64,000 nt of DNA. Origin: Pseudomonadota bacterium. GTDB taxonomy: Bacteria; Pseudomonadota; Alphaproteobacteria; Rhizobiales; Xanthobacteraceae. The DNA is taken from the NCBI GenBank assembly GCA_023422775.1, contig JAFAGM010000095.1:1-64000 (forward strand), written 5' to 3'. How positions within the stretch are numbered: position 1 is the stretch's first letter; the number at the start of each line of letters is the position of its first letter. The position numbers were made by a program, and so were the translations under genes. Shown piece by piece: positions 41,897 through 50,889 of this stretch. The notes below the pieces were generated by a model. The model made no database searches and was not told where the DNA came from. It saw only the letters and a list, made by a program, of their open reading frames with translations.

Positions 41897-42636
41897 ATTC
41901 CGATCACCTGCTCTCGAACCTTCGGATCGGCCAGCACCTCCGCAGGCGTGCCGACCTTCTGGATCTTGCCCATGTTCCACACCGCGACACGGTTGGCGTA
42001 ACGCTCCACCATGTCCATGTCATGCTCGACGAACACCGAGGTCACCTTCTCCCTCGCAAGCGCCGTGGTGAGGATGTCCATGATGCCGAGCTTTTCGGAC
42101 GAGGCGACGCCGGAAGTCGGCTCGTCCATCAGCAGCAGTTTTGGCTTCAGGGCCAGGGCCAGCGCGATATCGACCAGCTTGCGCTGCCCCTCCGGCAATT
42201 CCCGCGCCTTGCGCTCGGCGTATGACTTGACGCCGACGAGATCCAGCAGGCGCTCCATCTCCGGCGCTTCCGGCAGGCTCGACAGCGCCTTGAAGCCTGA
42301 CGGTCGTCCCTTCAGCGAGGCGGCCGCGATCAGCATGTTCTCCATCACGGTCTGATCGAGGAACAGTTGCGGAATCTGGAAGGCGCGGGCGATGCCGAGC
42401 TTGGTGATCGTGCGCGGCAGATGCGCTGTTATGTCGTGGCCGAGGAATCTCACCGTGCCGGCCTGCGGCCGGAGATAGCCCGTCGAGATGTTGAGGAACG
42501 TGGTCTTGCCGGCGCCGTTCGGTCCGATGATCGCGAGGTTTTCGCCCTCATGGACGTCGAGGTCGATGCCGTCGGCCGCGATCACGCCGCCGAAGCGGAT
42601 CTTGATGTCCTTGGCGGAAAGCAGGACGTTGGCCAT
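41893..42636 (-). CDS. livG: Branched-chain amino acid-type ABC transporter, ATP-binding protein LivG
   Basis: A 247-residue ATPase. Walker A GPNGAGKTTFLN, LGIARAFQIPQLF (Q-loop), the signature region LPEGQRKLVDIALAL and Walker B LLLMDEPTSGV are present, and the terminal extension is typical of LivG. The signature has PEGQ instead of SGGQ, as many LivG-type ATPases do. It overlaps livM by one base (TGATG) and livF by four. Second ATPase of the operon. Confidence 0.93.
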   Translation of the reverse strand: MANVLLSAKDIKIRFGGVIAADGIDLDVHEGENLAIIGPNGAGKTTFLNISTGYLRPQAGTVRFLGHDITAHLPRTITKLGIARAFQIPQLFLDQTVMENMLIAAASLKGRPSGFKALSSLPEAPEMERLLDLVGVKSYAERKARELPEGQRKLVDIALALALKPKLLLMDEPTSGVASSEKLGIMDILTTALAREKVTSVFVEHDMDMVERYANRVAVWNMGKIQKVGTPAEVLADPKVREQVIGI

Positions 42637-43592
42637 CAGTGACCTCCCTGCTTGTGCTGGGTGCCGCGCTGCCGCAGCCCGATCAGGCCGTTCGGCGCAT
42701 AGAGAATGATGACGATCAGCACGACGCCGAGGATGAGCTGCCACGAGTCTGCAAGATGGGCGGCCGCATAGAACCGGACCCACTCGAACATGGCCGCGCC
42801 GGCGAAAGCGCCGAACGCGTGTGCGCCGCCGCCGAGGATCGCGATGAACACGAACTCGCCCGACTTGGTCCAGAAGCCGAATTCGGGTGTTGCGATCTGC
42901 TGGATGATGGCCACCAGGCTGCCGCCGACGCCGCCGAGGAACGCCGAAATCACGTAGCCCACGAGCAGGACGTGGCGAGCGGACGTTCCCAGATATTCGA
43001 GCCGCGTCTCGTTCGACTTGATGGCCCGCAGCATGTGCCCGAGCGGGCTTTCCAGATAGCGCTGTACGCCGAAGAAGGCTGCGATCGCGACCGCCAGGCT
43101 CACATAGAGAATGACGTACTGGAACGTCTCCGGGTCGAAGGAAAATCCCAGCAGGCCGGGACGTGCGACGCGGATGCCGTCGGCGCCGTTGGTGTAGTGG
43201 AACATCTTCTCCAGCAGCGACCACAACACCATCGAGAAGGCGAGGTTGAGCATGCTGAAGAAGATTTCGCGGTAGCGGACCACGAACATGCCGACGATCA
43301 GGCCGAAGATGGTGGAGGAAATGCCGCCGAGCACGATATAGAGCAGGATGTCGCCGCTACCCATATACTTGCCCCAGAAGGCCGCGCTATAGGCGCCGGT
43401 CGCGAAGAACATCGCGTGTCCGAACGACACCTGTCCCGCCTGCAGCAGCAGCACGATGCCGAGCACGACGATGCCCTTGGCGAGGATCAGCGCGAACAGC
43501 GTCGCCCAGCTCGACACGAACAGCGGCGCCAGCGCCGCGACCACGAAGAAGACGACGGCAACCGCCGTGATTGGCTTGAAGCGGCCGTTCAT
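42636..43592 (-). CDS. livM: Branched-chain amino acid-type ABC transporter, permease LivM
   Basis: A 318-residue inner-membrane permease with about 8-9 hydrophobic segments. Features are LLLQAGQVSFGHAMFFATGAY (the LivM N-terminal signature) and the cytoplasmic coupling segment ESPLGHMLRAIKSNETRLEYLG. It overlaps livH and livG by one base each, so the operon is tightly coupled. Confidence 0.93.
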   Translation of the reverse strand: MNGRFKPITAVAVVFFVVAALAPLFVSSWATLFALILAKGIVVLGIVLLLQAGQVSFGHAMFFATGAYSAAFWGKYMGSGDILLYIVLGGISSTIFGLIVGMFVVRYREIFFSMLNLAFSMVLWSLLEKMFHYTNGADGIRVARPGLLGFSFDPETFQYVILYVSLAVAIAAFFGVQRYLESPLGHMLRAIKSNETRLEYLGTSARHVLLVGYVISAFLGGVGGSLVAIIQQIATPEFGFWTKSGEFVFIAILGGGAHAFGAFAGAAMFEWVRFYAAAHLADSWQLILGVVLIVIILYAPNGLIGLRQRGTQHKQGGH

Positions 43593-44491
43593 CAGATCTT
43601 CCTCACCTGCACCGCGCCGAACAGGCCGAATGGCCGCACCAGCAGCACCAGCACCATCAACAGATACGGCACCAGCACCTCGAACTCGGGCTGGATATAG
43701 ATGATGAACGCCCGCGTCAGGCCGATCATCAGCGCAGTCAGCGCGGTGCCTTCGATCTGGCCGAGGCCGGCCGTGGCGGCAACCGCAAAGGAGAGCACGA
43801 TCATGTCCGCGCCCATACCGGGTACCAGCGACGTGGTCGGCGAGGCGAGTGCGCCGCCGAGGGCTGCGAAGCTCGCGCCGATGATGAAAGTGACGAAATA
43901 GACGCGCTTGGCGTCGATGCCGATGGCGGTGGAGGCCTCGCGGTCTTCCGTGACGGCCAGGATCACCGCGCCTGCCAGGGTGCGGCGCAGGAAGTAGCGC
44001 AGGCCGAGCAGCGTCAGCAGCGCCACCAGCGGCAGCAGCACGACCTGGTAGGACGTGTAGTTCACGCCGAACACGGAAATATTGGGCAGCAGCTTCAGCG
44101 GCTCGGCGGCGAAGATCGGCTGCACGCCCCAGATCAGGCGCTGCAGATTGTCCATGATCATGAAGGCCGCGAAGGTGATCAGAAGTTGCAGCACGTCGTC
44201 CCGCCCGTAGAGCGGCCGCAGCAGGAAGCGCTCGATGAAGCCGCCGCAGATCACGCCGATGGCGATCGAGGCCGCGATCAGCGCGGGGTATGTCAGCCAT
44301 GGCGAGATGGGTGCGACGGCGAGGCTGAAGGTCGCGGCGAGATAGGCGCCGAAGGCGTAGAGCGAGCCGTGCGCGACATTCACCACGCGCAGCACGCCGA
44401 AGATCAGGCTGAGCCCGACGGAGACCAGGAACACCAGCGCGGCGTAGCTGATGCCGTCGAGAACGGCCAGGGTGGCAAGTGTCGTGTTCAT
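43592..44491 (-). CDS. livH: Branched-chain amino acid-type ABC transporter, permease LivH
   Basis: A 299-residue inner-membrane permease with about 8 hydrophobic segments. Signatures are LSLIFGVLRVVNVAHGSLYAFGAY and the coupling helix RRTLAGAVILAVTEDREAS, then GIDAKRVYFVTFIIG. It lies 61 bases after livK on the same strand; this gap may allow a higher level of binding protein than permease. Confidence 0.94.
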   Translation of the reverse strand: MNTTLATLAVLDGISYAALVFLVSVGLSLIFGVLRVVNVAHGSLYAFGAYLAATFSLAVAPISPWLTYPALIAASIAIGVICGGFIERFLLRPLYGRDDVLQLLITFAAFMIMDNLQRLIWGVQPIFAAEPLKLLPNISVFGVNYTSYQVVLLPLVALLTLLGLRYFLRRTLAGAVILAVTEDREASTAIGIDAKRVYFVTFIIGASFAALGGALASPTTSLVPGMGADMIVLSFAVAATAGLGQIEGTALTALMIGLTRAFIIYIQPEFEVLVPYLLMVLVLLVRPFGLFGAVQVRKI

Positions 44492-44552
44492 TGGAAACCC
44501 TGGAGGCAGGACCGTCCTCCGGGGCAGGGCCCGGAGGACGGCGATCGCGGCG

Positions 44553-45854
44553 CTACTGCTTGAAGGTCGGCACGTCCATCTTGACGAATTCAGGCTTGAG
44601 CGTCTTCAGCCATTCGACCGAACGCACGCCCGCCGGATTGGTGATCACCTTCGGGTCGAAGATCATCATGTTGTCGAGCAGCTTGAAGTCGTAGCCGGGG
44701 ACCGTCTTGGTGACACCGACGAGCTGGGCTTCGAGGCCCTGGTTGTCTTCCGGCCGCAGCGTGACCGGCCTGCCGAAGCCCGTCGCGAACTCGATACCGG
44801 CGGTCGCATCCACGACCTGCTCGTGGGTCGGCCATTTGCCGCCGTTGGCCTTGATCGCCTTGTCATAGGCGGTCTGCAACGCCGTGAAGGCCTGCGCCAT
44901 GTGATAGACTGGATAGATCGGCCACGCGCCGGTCTTTGCCTTGAACGCTTCGGCAAAGGCCTTGAAAGCCGGGTCGTTCTTCTTTTCGGGATGCAGGAAC
45001 CAGTGGTCGCCGCGCGCGCCGACGATCAGGCCTTCCGGCAGATCCTTGCCCAGCCGCTGGATCGACGACTCGCCGATGCCGAGCACGAAGGTGGACTGTT
45101 GCAGCAGGCCGCGCTGGCCGGCCTGGCGAACCAGCGTGTCGAGGTCGCCGCCCCAACTCGTGGTCAGCACCACGTCGGGGCGCAGCGCGAGCAGGCGGGA
45201 GATCTCGGTGGAGTAGTCAGGCGAGCCGAATTTCGGGAACAGCTCCGCCACCACCTGCACGTCCGGCTTCATGGCCTTGAGCGCGGTCGAGAAGATTTCC
45301 CAGCTTTCGCGGCCCCACGCATAGTCCTGGTTAACCACCGCGATGGTCTTGAAGTCGGGCTTGGTCTTGAGCAGGTAGAGCAGCACGGCCAGCATCTCGG
45401 GGGTGCCGTTGGCCTGGGTGCGGAAATTGTAGCGGTACTTTTTGGTCTCGAGGATCGAGGCGGCGCCGCAATCCCACATGAAGTTCATGACCTTGAGGTC
45501 TTCGGCGACCGGCACGAGCTGATTGCAGCTTCCGGATGAAATCGAGGCGAAGGTCGCGTCTACCTTGTCGTCCTGCACCATGCGGCGGTAGTTCGAGACC
45601 AGGGCCTCGCCGCCGGCGCCTTCATCGACGAACGACAGCTTCACCGGCACGCCGCCGATGCCGCCCTTCTTGTTGAGGTCTTCCGCGATCATCTCGGCGG
45701 CGGCCTTGGCCGGCACGCCGAAGACGGAGGCCGGACCGGACAGGAACGTCGTGATGCCGATCTTGATTTCCGCAGGCTTGCCCTGCGCCAGGGCAGATCC
45801 CGCGAAAATTACCGTTGCAGCGGTGGCCGCAAGCGCCGTCTTCAAGAATTTCAT
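44553..45854 (-). CDS. livK: ABC transporter substrate-binding protein (LivK/amide type)
   Basis: A 433-residue periplasmic binding protein, type 1 fold. The signal peptide ends ALAQG. The first strand IKIGITTFLSGPASVFGVPAK is typical of the Liv/amide group, and later segments KTIAVVNQDYAWGRESWE and RPDVVLTTSWGGD form the ligand cleft. It is longer than classical LivK (about 370) and resembles the aromatic/amide-binding subgroup. It heads the operon, with a strong ribosome-binding site (AGGGAGGAC). Confidence 0.93.
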   Translation of the reverse strand: MKFLKTALAATAATVIFAGSALAQGKPAEIKIGITTFLSGPASVFGVPAKAAAEMIAEDLNKKGGIGGVPVKLSFVDEGAGGEALVSNYRRMVQDDKVDATFASISSGSCNQLVPVAEDLKVMNFMWDCGAASILETKKYRYNFRTQANGTPEMLAVLLYLLKTKPDFKTIAVVNQDYAWGRESWEIFSTALKAMKPDVQVVAELFPKFGSPDYSTEISRLLALRPDVVLTTSWGGDLDTLVRQAGQRGLLQQSTFVLGIGESSIQRLGKDLPEGLIVGARGDHWFLHPEKKNDPAFKAFAEAFKAKTGAWPIYPVYHMAQAFTALQTAYDKAIKANGGKWPTHEQVVDATAGIEFATGFGRPVTLRPEDNQGLEAQLVGVTKTVPGYDFKLLDNMMIFDPKVITNPAGVRSVEWLKTLKPEFVKMDVPTFKQ

Positions 45855-46253
45855 GAAAAGTCCTCCCTGAGATTTTTCTTCGACTTTTGTACGAGGCCTG
45901 GCCGGCCATCTTGTTATTTTGCCATGTACACTACCGGATTATTTCCTGCATTGCCTAGCCTTGCCGGAGAGTGCCGATAGTGCGCCAGAACATGGCTCCG
46001 CCCCAGTGAGCATCACCGGAGGAGCAGCGCAAGTGGGTTGTTTGGCCCAAGGCGGCGCGTGCGCGACTGGGTCGCAGCAGGCACCGCACTCTCCTTCATT
46101 CTCCGATGTGCAATTGCACATCGTTGGCGTGCCTCCTGGCGCGAACCCGGAATCAATAGGCCCGCACACTCTGCCGTAAAATGTGCTGCCTGTTGCGGGA
46201 TGCCAATGTGTATAGCAATACCCAACAATGGACAAAACAACGAAGTGCTTTCC
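45855..46253. other. Gene-free stretch before the island
   Basis: About 400 bases with the liv promoter at the left. Bases 46081-46180 look like an interspersed element with an 18-bp palindrome. The right part would have been the leader of the truncated vapB. No intact gene is seen. Confidence 0.45.
46105..46122. promoter_or_regulatory. 18-bp perfect palindrome
   Basis: GATGTGCAA-TTGCACATC is its own reverse complement. It lies between the liv operon promoter region and the vapB remnant. It could be an operator (for example of the former toxin-antitoxin operon) or part of an interspersed repeat. Confidence 0.35.
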
Positions 46254-46331
46254 ATGCGCACCAACATCGAGATCGATGACGCTCGGATAGAGCAACTAGC
46301 ATTTTGCTCGCGTACTCTCTTCCGTCGCTAG
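46254..46331 (+). pseudogene. Truncated vapB-type antitoxin gene
   Basis: ATG at 46254 begins MRTNIEIDDARI, the canonical start of VapB-type antitoxins (ribbon-helix-helix/AbrB-like, commonly MRTNIxIDD...). After about 10-12 residues similarity ends and the frame stops at 46329-46331, inside the 3' end of the large NTPase gene on the other strand. No vapC follows. The simplest reading is that the island's insertion cut the antitoxin gene and displaced or removed its toxin. The similarity is short, hence moderate confidence. Confidence 0.55.
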
Positions 46332-49300
46332 TCGAGGTCGGAGGTCCAGCCCTTTGACCATCAGCTTGGCAGCCCCTCCAAGCTCTCGCGATAGCCGCTT
46401 AGATTTCCCATCGAGAACCGCTATCAGTGCCTCAAAATTGATCCTCTCGCCGGTCTGAGGATGATCCCATTCTCGGCTCTTGGCGATTGTGATCAGAAGG
46501 CAGCCGGCGCGACATTCGTCCGCGGCCATGTATTTGGTCAGCAACTGATCATTGATGGTGTTGAAGAGATCAGTGCCGGTACGGCGGTCACCAAGCTTTA
46601 GCTCGATCGTCCCTTGCTGCCCAGACCCCGTCGACCTGAAACGGATGTCCGTCTCCTTTTCATCTGCAGTCACGGCTTCCTGATCAACGGTATAACTGTG
46701 ATTCGCGGTGTCCCGCAGCGCGCGGGTAATTTCTCGACGCATAACGTGTTCATCGGTAATGCTGGCCCATAGCTCACGGGGTGAGATGTCTTGGAGCAGC
46801 AGATCGTCGATATCGTCGAGGCGATCGCGCATAAGTGCAAACATTGCCTCTGTCGTTGCGGGCGGCGCTTCGCCGGACCGGTCCAATACAATAAATTCAG
46901 ACTCGGTCAATGCTATCTTGTCAACTTCCTCCGCGGCCTTCTCTTGCGCGAGGGCCACAGTCCGATCCTTGATGTGTGCGAACAGCGGGTCGTTTGCCAT
47001 CTCAAGCTTCGCAGCCCACCCTTGAGCGCCCGTTGTCGATAGTAACGCGCTGAGCAACTCGTTTCGGGCTCGTTCCGCCTCATCTCTAGTGTCCGGCGAA
47101 TAGGAACCTTCATGGACTGCGTCGTTACTAATCCGGATATGTCGGTATGCTTGACGAAGAAGTCGAAGCAAGAGAGGTGGAGTAAAGCCGGGTGCGGTCA
47201 AATCAACGCCGACGCCGCCACGAGTTCGATCGAATAGCCAAGAGAACAGCTGTACGCCAGAACTCACTTTTGATATGGCAGCATCCTTGAGCCCATGCTC
47301 AATGACATCCACTCCAACCACGGGATTGAGATGAAGAAGAACGGGAAGCAGCACCCGAGTAAAGGGCGCTGAAAAGTCTCCCTTCAATCTTTGGTTAGCA
47401 GTCACCTCCAGGAGGCGACGATCCTCGTCACTGCCGTACTTCAACAAGATTTCAACGCCTTTACGAAGGTTCTGTTCGGAATGCAGGTTGTTGGATTTGG
47501 CGTCGGCCTCGACGACCTTCTTTACCCAAGAGCGAATGCGAGCCACAAAAAGCGTTGCCACGACAGCTGGCGCATAACTAATGTTTTGCAGCAATATCGA
47601 ATTCGCGTCTGTATCTATCGACTCGGTTATGGAAAGGCTCAGTTCCTCTCCGAGAATCCGGTCAACGACTGTCGGATGCTCAGTGGCAAGGCTTTCCAGC
47701 CATGACGGAAAGCCGCTAAGCTCCATTGGTACATAGCGGCAGGCAAGTTCAGCTTCCCCTTCGGTTAACCCTTTCGTCCAGTTTGGATCCTCGGCCTCCG
47801 CGGCAATCCCGGCAAGGCCCAACTGCCACCTGACTAGGAATGTGTTTTTCTCCTTCTCCGGCCGTTCGCTGCGAAGCGTGGGCTTATCCTTGCGCCAGAA
47901 CGCCATCATTGTTTCTCGAAGGCGATTGGCCGCGGCGCTTCCGAACTGTGCTTCGATAAACTTTCGATTCCATCCAGACGCTCGGCTCTCGTTGCCAGAA
48001 CGCTCAACGGCCTGCCAGAGGTTCCATGCGGTATTCTCGGCGCGATCCGACGCAAACACCTTGTCGGGATATTGAGCGATCTCGCGCCAGAACGCCACCC
48101 AGCTCGCATGAGCTTTGGCCGTGCGCCGCTCTGTTTGCTTTGAGCGTTTTGCGTTAAGGGCTTCCATCCTCCGTAATTCCGCCGAACGCACCGGCGGCTT
48201 GAGGCGATCCTGAATAATCGTAACAAGCGTCGATTCATCCAAGACAAGCTTTTCGAGAGTCTCAAGCAGCGATCGATGATCTGTCACTGCTTGATTGAGC
48301 AACAATATCTCGGCCCACAACATCATCTCTCGGTTCACGAGGGGCTCGCGCGGATCGGAGAGACGTTTCCGAACCCATTGGGAGTCTGTCTTGTCGCTGA
48401 GTCGGATACCACCGTACCGGCTGAGGTCAAAAACGCGGTGCCAACAGTCCTTAGACTGGTGCAAACTTTTGAGAAAGGCATCCTCGTTCCAGAAGGCGGC
48501 TTCCCTCATTTCGGGAGAAAGACCGGCGAGCGACCGCCGTAGCTCTGCAATCGCTTCGTTTTCGGTGTCTTCCTTCGAAAGTCTGATTGCGAGCAAGGAC
48601 GACGTAACCCATTGCTCGGTTCTAACGCCTTGAAGAGCTTGTCTGTGACAAGCCGCGACAAGCGCTGGCCTGAGGTCCGGTCGCTGTGTCCGAAGATGGG
48701 GAAACTTATTTTGCTCCCAGGATACGCCATCGATCACGATGTCCGTTAAGCCTTGGCGTAGCTGGTCGAGGTATTCCGGCGAAAGATCAGCTATCTCAAT
48801 TTCGCGTCGCAGTCGATAGTTCAGATCGCCAACGCCGCTAGGGTCCTCTCTTATTCGGCGAAGTATTTGTGCCAAACGCGGGACTGAAAGATAGGTAGGG
48901 AACAAGTCAAGGACCGCACGCCGCGCAATTCCGTCCGGCCAAAGAGAGGCATCTCTTACAAGAGAAGCTGCCAACTCATCCAGACGCGCGTCCTTCAGTT
49001 GCACCAACGTCTCGATCGCAACACTTCGCTCGCGGTTTGGTTCGGTGCCGTTCATCGCCTCCGAGTGAGCAATATCGGCGCATCCCTCAAGTCTTCCAGA
49101 CCCAATCATCTGCAGCAGCAGAATGCGAACTTCTGGGTTCTCGATACCCGCTGCCCATAAATGGCTTACTGTCTCGCTGAGTTCAGACGAAGCAAACCGA
49201 TGCACCTGTATGGACGGCGTACGTAACCCCCGCCATCCGCCACTACCGTGGCGATCAACATAGGATTCCAACGCCTTAATCCTTTGCGCTGGACGGAGAG

Positions 49301-50636
49301 ACTGAGGATCGCCGTAATCCAGAACGACCGCCGGATCGATCGCAACGATGTCGTCAAACACGGTATCTTTGAAAAGAGCCATCCAAGCGGCAACTGGGCG
49401 CATGGACGGTCGTACCGTTTGGGCCCCTTGCGCCGTTTCAGCAAACAGCAAGCGCTTAACGGCTTTAATCGATGTGCCTTGGGCAAGTAGAGTACTAAGG
49501 CGTTTTGCGGCCAGAAATTCTATCACGGACCGATGATGAAAGCGAACTCGGCCGTAACTTGCAAAGCCAAAGAGTGGCCGCTCTAGCAGCGTGGCTCTTT
49601 CAGGAGCGCTCCAGTCCAGTAATATCTTTGAAACATCGAGCGCTGCTTCACCGGCGCGCGCACTGTCGGACTCAGCACTCTGCCGTAGCGTGAGTTTTCG
49701 GGTCAACATCGCGGCTAAGGCCAAGCGGCTTGCGCCTTCGACCGCCTTCTCTTGCGACAGTTCTGCCCGCTCTTTGCGCTCTGTTCTCGGCTTCAGTTTC
49801 GTCGCGATATTATTTTGGACCTGCTCGCGATGTGTACGAATTCGATGATGTTCCCGCCAATCCGAACACAATTCGATCAGATCTTGTGGGCGCTGCGCGA
49901 AATCTTCGGCGTCGCGGAGTTGGATATCGGCTACTAGAGCGTCGGGATCAAGGACACCCTGGAGCGCGGAAAACTCGCGTATCTCTTGAAGCGATAGCGG
50001 CATGAGGCCAACGTTGCGCCACACTTCCACCTTGCTATCGCTCGGAGGTTTCTTGCGGCGATCCATCACCATGTCAGCAAAGGATTCCGCTGTAGGCATG
50101 GCTTCTGCCGTCGTTGGAACGGGCAGATGTCTTACGATCAATTCTCGATCGATGGGAACGGGCCGGGTCGTGACTATGATCCGAGCTCGACCAAGATGTC
50201 CTGCAATCGATTTGCCGAGACGAACTAGGGCTTGGTCAAATTTTCCGAGAGTGAGCTTCAATTCATCGATCGAATCGAGGAAGAAAGTTGCGATCTCAGA
50301 CTGCGACCGCAACCAAGCATCAAGCCGTTCTTCTTCGGCTTGACTGAGCATTTCGCGAACTGAGCTTCCGGCTAACGTGGCTAGATCTAGGAAGAAGGCC
50401 GGCTCCCCTGCTTTCCAAAGTTTCGCTTGTTGGGCTTGGCACTCGTAGGTTTTTCCAGCGCCAGCTTCTGACACGATCAGAACACGATGAGATTTCAGTA
50501 GTTCGTCCCAACCGCAAGTTCTTCGCCATCCGGCGCGAGCTAATGCCGAGAGGTTTTCCATTTCAGCAACCTCTGCGTCGGAGAGGTCACGAAAGGAGCG
50601 TTTAACGGTAAGGGCTGGTGAAGCATCTTCAGTCAT
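46296..50636 (-). CDS. Large STAND/NACHT-type NTPase with C-terminal PD-(D/E)xK-like nuclease; candidate antiphage protein
   Basis: A 1446-residue protein. The NTPase is N-terminal: Walker A SEAGAGKT (56-63), Walker B FFLDSIDEL (118-126) and a sensor-like strand RIIVTTRP (152-159). RPQDLIELCSDW (248-259) and FHHRSVIEFLAAKRL (365-379) resemble the winged-helix end of NACHT modules. Residues 400-1290 are mostly helical and solenoid-like, and could sense a target. The C-terminus has D1330, then E1345-L-K1347, and a following INDQLLTKYM helix: the pattern of a PD-(D/E)xK nuclease. No signal peptide or membrane span. Base composition is lower in G+C than neighbours (47401-47460 has 33 of 60; 43801-43860 in livH has 43 of 60). 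No Shine-Dalgarno precedes ATG 50636; Met26 has AGAGG upstream and is an alternative. The defence role is inferred from domains and context. Confidence 0.88.
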   Translation of the reverse strand: MTEDASPALTVKRSFRDLSDAEVAEMENLSALARAGWRRTCGWDELLKSHRVLIVSEAGAGKTYECQAQQAKLWKAGEPAFFLDLATLAGSSVREMLSQAEEERLDAWLRSQSEIATFFLDSIDELKLTLGKFDQALVRLGKSIAGHLGRARIIVTTRPVPIDRELIVRHLPVPTTAEAMPTAESFADMVMDRRKKPPSDSKVEVWRNVGLMPLSLQEIREFSALQGVLDPDALVADIQLRDAEDFAQRPQDLIELCSDWREHHRIRTHREQVQNNIATKLKPRTERKERAELSQEKAVEGASRLALAAMLTRKLTLRQSAESDSARAGEAALDVSKILLDWSAPERATLLERPLFGFASYGRVRFHHRSVIEFLAAKRLSTLLAQGTSIKAVKRLLFAETAQGAQTVRPSMRPVAAWMALFKDTVFDDIVAIDPAVVLDYGDPQSLRPAQRIKALESYVDRHGSGGWRGLRTPSIQVHRFASSELSETVSHLWAAGIENPEVRILLLQMIGSGRLEGCADIAHSEAMNGTEPNRERSVAIETLVQLKDARLDELAASLVRDASLWPDGIARRAVLDLFPTYLSVPRLAQILRRIREDPSGVGDLNYRLRREIEIADLSPEYLDQLRQGLTDIVIDGVSWEQNKFPHLRTQRPDLRPALVAACHRQALQGVRTEQWVTSSLLAIRLSKEDTENEAIAELRRSLAGLSPEMREAAFWNEDAFLKSLHQSKDCWHRVFDLSRYGGIRLSDKTDSQWVRKRLSDPREPLVNREMMLWAEILLLNQAVTDHRSLLETLEKLVLDESTLVTIIQDRLKPPVRSAELRRMEALNAKRSKQTERRTAKAHASWVAFWREIAQYPDKVFASDRAENTAWNLWQAVERSGNESRASGWNRKFIEAQFGSAAANRLRETMMAFWRKDKPTLRSERPEKEKNTFLVRWQLGLAGIAAEAEDPNWTKGLTEGEAELACRYVPMELSGFPSWLESLATEHPTVVDRILGEELSLSITESIDTDANSILLQNISYAPAVVATLFVARIRSWVKKVVEADAKSNNLHSEQNLRKGVEILLKYGSDEDRRLLEVTANQRLKGDFSAPFTRVLLPVLLHLNPVVGVDVIEHGLKDAAISKVSSGVQLFSWLFDRTRGGVGVDLTAPGFTPPLLLRLLRQAYRHIRISNDAVHEGSYSPDTRDEAERARNELLSALLSTTGAQGWAAKLEMANDPLFAHIKDRTVALAQEKAAEEVDKIALTESEFIVLDRSGEAPPATTEAMFALMRDRLDDIDDLLLQDISPRELWASITDEHVMRREITRALRDTANHSYTVDQEAVTADEKETDIRFRSTGSGQQGTIELKLGDRRTGTDLFNTINDQLLTKYMAADECRAGCLLITIAKSREWDHPQTGERINFEALIAVLDGKSKRLSRELGGAAKLMVKGLDLRPRLATEESTRAKC

Positions 50637-50889
50637 TGGATATTGGGGGCAATTTGTGTTCGGATGACAACGATAGATCGCCAGCGGTGCTGGCCCGATT
50701 CGCTATGGCGCCTAGGTTACAGTCCTTTGCTGAACTTGTTACTGGATAACAGACCACCCTGCGGGCACAGTTGCATGCTGGCCAAGTCAAAATCATCGTC
50801 GGTCGGCAAGTTGACTATCGCGGAAATTGCCAACGGTTCGATGGCTAGGCGCTGCTCCAAGGCACTAAATTCCTGAGTAAATTCAACGC

